Positions 60,428-64,000 of a DNA stretch of 64,000 nucleotides are shown here, one piece after another. The notes below the pieces were generated by a model that saw only the letters and a list, made by a program, of their open reading frames with translations, searched no databases and was not told the DNA's origin. A program made the position numbers and the translations under genes. The stretch comes from Pelagibius sp. (lineage in GTDB: Bacteria; Pseudomonadota; Alphaproteobacteria; Kiloniellales; Kiloniellaceae), in the NCBI GenBank assembly GCA_028280305.1, contig JANQMC010000012.1:273846-337845 (forward strand). The letters are read 5' to 3'. Numbering within the stretch: position 1 is the first letter of the stretch; each line of letters opens with the position of its first letter.

Positions 60428-61279
60428 ATGACCGATCACACGCCCCTCTCCCAGTCCTCCGAAACGCCGACGATCAACCGCCTGCTGTCGATCATGGCCC
60501 GCCTGCGCGACCCACAGAACGGCTGCCCCTGGGATGTTAAGCAGAGCTTCGCCACCATCGCGCCTTATACCATCGAAGAAGCCTATGAGGTTGCCGATGC
60601 CATCGAGCAGGGCGACATGCAGGCTCTGAAGGACGAGCTCGGCGATCTGCTGCTGCAGGTGGTTTTCCATGCCCGCATGGCAGAGGAAGACGGGCATTTC
60701 AGCTTCGCCGATGTCGCAGAAGCCATAAGCGACAAAATGGTCAGCCGGCATCCCCATGTTTTCGGCGACCACAAGGCCGACACGCCCGATGAGGTAAAGG
60801 TCACCTGGGAAGACCAGAAAGCGCGGGAGCGCGCTGCCAAGGCTGCGGCAAGGGGGAACGGTGAAACCGCTTCGGCTCTCGACGGGGTTACGGCCGCCCT
60901 GCCCGCCTTGCTGCGGGCCGAGAAACTGCAAAAAAGGGCGGCGCGGGTCGGCTTCGACTGGCCCACGGTGGCGCCGGTTTTCGAGAAAATCGAAGAGGAA
61001 GTCGGTGAGATCCGGGAGGTAATCGACGAAGGTGGCGATCCGGACAAACTAGAGGATGAAGTTGGCGATCTGCTCTTCGCAGCGGTCAATCTGTCCCGTC
61101 ATCTGGGTGTCGACCCGGAGGCAGCCCTGCGTCGCAGCAACGCGAAGTTCGAACGGAGATTCCGGGCGATGGAGACCCTGCTGGCGGCTGACGGGCAGAA
61201 AGCCGACGACCAGTCGCTCGATGCCTTGGAGGCGCTTTGGCAGGCGGTGAAACACGAAGGGCACAGCGGCGGGCGCTGA
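60428..61279 (+). CDS. mazG: Nucleoside triphosphate pyrophosphohydrolase MazG
   Basis: This 283-residue enzyme removes pyrophosphate from damaged or excess NTPs. It starts at ATG 60428 and contains two MazG helical domains: CPWDVKQSFATIAPYTIEEA with the acidic YEVADAIEQGD motif at about residue 55, and a second EEVGEIREVIDEGG at about 195. Length fits the long-form MazG (about 260-290). A pair of inverted repeats lies after its stop. Cytoplasmic. Confidence 0.94.
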   Translation: MTDHTPLSQSSETPTINRLLSIMARLRDPQNGCPWDVKQSFATIAPYTIEEAYEVADAIEQGDMQALKDELGDLLLQVVFHARMAEEDGHFSFADVAEAISDKMVSRHPHVFGDHKADTPDEVKVTWEDQKARERAAKAAARGNGETASALDGVTAALPALLRAEKLQKRAARVGFDWPTVAPVFEKIEEEVGEIREVIDEGGDPDKLEDEVGDLLFAAVNLSRHLGVDPEAALRRSNAKFERRFRAMETLLAADGQKADDQSLDALEALWQAVKHEGHSGGR

Positions 61280-61329
61280 GCCTCTTCCTCGACGACACGC
61301 TACTGGACAACAACTTTTGATTTAGTGTT

Positions 61330-61392
61330 TTGCCTAGATCGCCTCTAGGCAAGATGCTTAGCGCGCTTGCCGCCAGCGTCCGCGCGGCAAGC
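61330..61392. repeat. Two consecutive inverted repeats between mazG and the RTX gene
   Basis: The first has perfect 9-base arms TTGCCTAGA / TCTAGGCAA with a 5-base loop (61330-61352). The second has perfect 9-base arms GCTTGCCGC / GCGGCAAGC with a 10-base loop (61365-61392). They share TTGCC/GGCAA. They may be a terminator pair for mazG or a regulatory site of the RTX gene; no T tract follows. Confidence 0.6.
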
Positions 61393-61452
61393 GGTACTCC
61401 CTGCCATTCGCAATATCTCTTTAAATCAACAACCTGCGGAACAGCGCTCGGC

Positions 61453-61461
61453 TGTGGATAA
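61453..61461. promoter_or_regulatory. Single DnaA-box match
   Basis: TGTGGATAA is an exact match to the reverse of the consensus DnaA box TTATCCACA, about 110 bases upstream of the RTX gene start. It stands alone, without an origin-like cluster; it may be fortuitous or a DnaA-regulated promoter. Confidence 0.4.
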
Positions 61462-61568
61462 CTTTACGTTGTTTCACAGATTGGTAAACTTCTTTTGGTT
61501 GATTCGCCTTAAAGTAGCGTGCAAAGATTAATTGCCGCTCAACCTATGAAACCAAGGGAGTTATCGCC

Positions 61569-64000
61569 ATGGCAACGCCGACCTCTCCAACCTCCTCCCC
61601 GATCTCTGAGAAAGATGGCTTGGATCATTCGGAAACCTTGGACGGTGTGCCGACGCCGAACCAGGCTGCGCTCGCCGCTTTGGTCTCAGGTGATGCCAGC
61701 GACAACACCATCATTGGTGGGGCTACCGATGATCAGATCGAAGGGCTGGGTGGCAACGACCACCTCTCCGGCGCGGGCGGCAACGACCAGATCGGCGGTG
61801 AACGGCTGCTCGTCGGCGCCGATGGTAATTTCGTCACATCCTTTCCCAACGAGACCATCGTGCCGGGCCTTGTGGAAGGCAGCGATTCGATCCTCGGAGG
61901 TGCCGGCAATGACAGCTTGGCGGGCGATGTCCTGGTTGCCGTACAGAATGGAACGGCCGGGGCCAACAGCCTGAATATCTCATCAGGGGGCACGGTGGGC
62001 GCCGATACGCTGACCGGCGGGTCCGGCGACGATGTAATTGCCGGGGACTCTTTTGCGATCGGGGACCTGGGTGCCGAGGCCACTGTCTTGAACGATGCCG
62101 AGGGGGCCGCGGCTTTCGCAGGGAATGACAGCATCCGCGGCCTGGACAACAACGATACGATATCCGGTGATGCCGTCGCACTGAGCGATGGCCTGGCGGA
62201 GGTCTCGGTCTTCAACTTCGCCCGGACCAGCGCCGCTGCGGGCAACGACAGTCTGGAAGGCAATGGCGCGAAGGACACGATGGCCGGTGATGGCATGGCG
62301 ATCAGCACGGCAGGTCAAGCCGTCGTTGCAGTGACCAACCGGGCCGAGGGCGGCACCTCTGGTAACGATCTTGTTGTCGGAATGGGGGGCAAGAACGTTA
62401 TGGCGGGTGACGCCCTTGCCATCGGCGATGCAACGACGACCGTCGAGGTTACCAACATTGCGGATATCGCTGACGGTAGCGCCGGCAACGACAGTCTTGT
62501 TTCCGGAGACAACAGCGACACCATCGCGGGCGATGCTCTCGTTCAGGGTGGCGGCAGCGCCCTGGTTACCAACACCGCGGCGCTTGGCATCGTGGCCGCA
62601 GTCGGAAACGACACCATCGAAAGTGGGACCAATGCCGATCTGGTGTCCGGTGATGCACTTGCCCAGAACGGCGGAACCGCAACCGTCGTCAATGACGCCA
62701 ATCGCGATGCCGGGCACGATTCAATCCTGGCAGGCGACGGCGACGACAAGGTGGCTGGCGACGCCCTTTCCCAGGGCGGCCTCGCCGAGGTGACCAACGG
62801 TGGTGACGACACGATCTTCGGCGGTTCCGGCGCTGACATTATCGCCGGCGATGCACTGGCACTGGGTATGGGAACGGCGTCGGTCAACGGCGGCGGGGAT
62901 GACGTCATTGATGCCGGGGACGGCAATGACACCGTGTACGGCGATTCCAACGATAGCGTCACCGGCGGCGGCGCTGACAGCATTCTCGGCGGCGGCGGCG
63001 CCGATTTGATCTACGGCAACTCAGGCGACGATACGCTGGAGGGCGGTGCCGGGGACGATGTACTGTACGGCGGTGACGGCACGGATGTCGCACGATTCAG
63101 CGGTGCAGTCACCGACTACCAGATCATCGCTCTCGAAGACGGCGGTTTCACTGTCACCGATCTACGCGTTGGCAGCCCGGATGGCACCGACACGCTCTAT
63201 GACATAGAAAGCTTCGCGTTCTCTGACGTCACCATCCCTCCACCGGCCCCGCTGGTTTCCGGCGATCATCTGTTGCGGGTTCTGTCGGATGGTTCGGCTG
63301 CGGGCGACCTGGATACCGATACGGTTGCGGTGAGCCTGGTGAGCGATGTCTCCAACGGCACCCTCACCCTCAATGCCGACGGCACCTACAGCTATACCCC
63401 GGCGCTGGGTTTCACCGGTGTCGACAGCTTCACCTATCTGGACGGCGGCGTCGAGCGCACGGTGCGCATCGAGGTGGGTCTGGCGGGCTCGGAATCGGCT
63501 CCTTCGACCGGCATTCCCTCCCTCTTTGTCGGTGAGATCACCAGCCTGGCCGGTGGCGGCTACCTCATCACATCCCTCGCCGGCTCCGGTGACATCCGGG
63601 CTCAGCGCTACGATGCCCAGGGCGAACCGGTCGGCAGTGTGATCCCCTTGGGCGGCAGCAACATTCCGGCGGTGGCCGCGCTTTCTGACGGCGGTTTCAT
63701 CATCAGTTTTCGCTCCGGCAATCAGAACGGTTCGGTATTCACCCAGCGCTACGATGCAGACGGCAATACCGCCGGGCCGCCTTCGGCCTTCAATCCTCCG
63801 GGCACGGTTGCCGAGATTGGCATAGAAGGCCTGCAGTTCGGCGGCCATGTGGTGGTCTGGCAGAGCGATGGCGGCACCGGTGCACGGGTTTTCGATGCCG
63901 GCGGCAATTTGATCGGCTCGGACATCGATCTGGCCGGGCCCGAGGTCGCGCGCGATCCTGCGGTTCTCGCGCTCTCGGGCGGCGGCTTTGTCGTTAGCTG
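61569..64000 (+). CDS. Large RTX-type calcium-binding protein with composite repeats, partial
   Basis: The frame runs to the right edge, giving at least 810 codons, so the end is missing. A GGGAG site precedes ATG 61569. After a short N-terminus (no signal peptide; type I secretion is likely) there is a row of repeats beginning GNDSL/GDDTI-like, each extended by an A-x-V-x-N region (residues about 104-500), then canonical RTX nonapeptides (GGAGDDVLYGGDG), a cadherin-like/tandem-95 domain (NGTLTLNADGTYSYTPALGF near residue 600), and repeats containing RAQRYDAQGEPVGS and TQRYDADGNTAGP. This suits a secreted, calcium-stabilised adhesin or matrix protein. Export by a type I system is inferred. 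Confidence 0.85.
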   Translation, partial: MATPTSPTSSPISEKDGLDHSETLDGVPTPNQAALAALVSGDASDNTIIGGATDDQIEGLGGNDHLSGAGGNDQIGGERLLVGADGNFVTSFPNETIVPGLVEGSDSILGGAGNDSLAGDVLVAVQNGTAGANSLNISSGGTVGADTLTGGSGDDVIAGDSFAIGDLGAEATVLNDAEGAAAFAGNDSIRGLDNNDTISGDAVALSDGLAEVSVFNFARTSAAAGNDSLEGNGAKDTMAGDGMAISTAGQAVVAVTNRAEGGTSGNDLVVGMGGKNVMAGDALAIGDATTTVEVTNIADIADGSAGNDSLVSGDNSDTIAGDALVQGGGSALVTNTAALGIVAAVGNDTIESGTNADLVSGDALAQNGGTATVVNDANRDAGHDSILAGDGDDKVAGDALSQGGLAEVTNGGDDTIFGGSGADIIAGDALALGMGTASVNGGGDDVIDAGDGNDTVYGDSNDSVTGGGADSILGGGGADLIYGNSGDDTLEGGAGDDVLYGGDGTDVARFSGAVTDYQIIALEDGGFTVTDLRVGSPDGTDTLYDIESFAFSDVTIPPPAPLVSGDHLLRVLSDGSAAGDLDTDTVAVSLVSDVSNGTLTLNADGTYSYTPALGFTGVDSFTYLDGGVERTVRIEVGLAGSESAPSTGIPSLFVGEITSLAGGGYLITSLAGSGDIRAQRYDAQGEPVGSVIPLGGSNIPAVAALSDGGFIISFRSGNQNGSVFTQRYDADGNTAGPPSAFNPPGTVAEIGIEGLQFGGHVVVWQSDGGTGARVFDAGGNLIGSDIDLAGPEVARDPAVLALSGGGFVVS
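61878..63080 (+). repeat. Regular 120-base coding repeat array
   Basis: Ten units begin at 61878, 61998, 62121, 62241, 62361, 62484, 62604, 62712, 62802 and 62895. The first seven are 40-41 codons long; the last ones shrink to 36, 30 and 31. Each starts G(N/D/A/H)D(S/T) and contains GDALA-like and V-x-N-like positions. DNA identity between units is low, so the array is old, but the period is strict. Confidence 0.85.

Noticed and set aside
61453..61461. Replication origin at the DnaA-box match
   Set aside because: Only one box, no AT-rich unwinding element cluster and no dnaA, hemE or parAB genes nearby.

Overview
The window is a contiguous stretch of a high-GC (low to mid 60s % by eye) alphaproteobacterial chromosome. 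Evidence for the lineage is the RlpA / D-Ala-D-Ala carboxypeptidase / tmk / holB / metG / tatD / MBL-hydrolase run, a DUF1127 protein, Tat-exported binding proteins and dense ATGA/GTGA coupled operons. A marine Rhodospirillales/Kiloniellales-type organism is my best guess, but the sequence alone does not prove it. I saw no insertion sequence, integrase or CRISPR array. One tRNA gene, tRNA-Ser(UGA), is present.

Layout. (1) 1-7518: a polyol/sugar operon on the minus strand (two ABC permeases, Tat-exported binding protein, FGGY kinase, a glycerol-1-phosphate-dehydrogenase-like enzyme cut by the left edge) with a divergent SorC regulator and a candidate operator. (2) 7526-12955: surface polysaccharide genes (three glycosyltransferases and a flippase). 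(3) 12971-15482: DUF2938 membrane protein, SAM methyltransferase, MerR regulator with a clear MerR-type operator, and an acetyltransferase. (4) 15742-33932: a large quinoprotein alcohol-oxidation island. It holds a NosR-like flavo/iron-sulfur membrane protein with its ApbE flavin transferase, a MoxJ-like binding protein and a PedF-like cytochrome c, and a six-gene set matching the PedA1A2BC/Lut-type transporter linked to lanthanide uptake. It also has a NitT/TauT-type ABC importer, a PQQ alcohol dehydrogenase carrying the Asp-x-Asp lanthanide signature, a LuxR response regulator, and a FIST-domain (NosP-like) protein coupled to a NahK/ErcS-type hybrid kinase. (5) 34041-40802: tRNA-Ser, a branched-chain-amino-acid-type ABC transporter operon containing a plant-type nicotinamidase, then a zinc alcohol dehydrogenase. 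(6) 40789-43171: type III polyketide synthase with an isoprenylcysteine-methyltransferase-like partner, and an unknown exported protein. (7) 43474-52362: cell-wall and replication/translation housekeeping genes. (8) 52359-61279: peptide-type binding protein, GNAT, DUF1127, a cluster of tiny unknown genes (some not previously obvious because they are only 40-70 codons), two secreted CARDB-like proteins flanking gph, a PAS protein and mazG. (9) 61569-64000: the start of a large RTX-type protein built on an unusual 40-residue composite repeat, cut by the right edge.

How the parts work together. The best-supported system is the island in (4). A periplasmic lanthanide/PQQ alcohol dehydrogenase would pass electrons to the PedF-like cytochrome, a dedicated ABC system would handle the metal, and a two-component system with a FIST sensor partner would control expression. 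The NosR-ApbE pair at its edge has no nosZ nearby and may provide a flavin-based electron route across the membrane. Functional statements rest on motifs and gene order recognised by eye. No database search was run.
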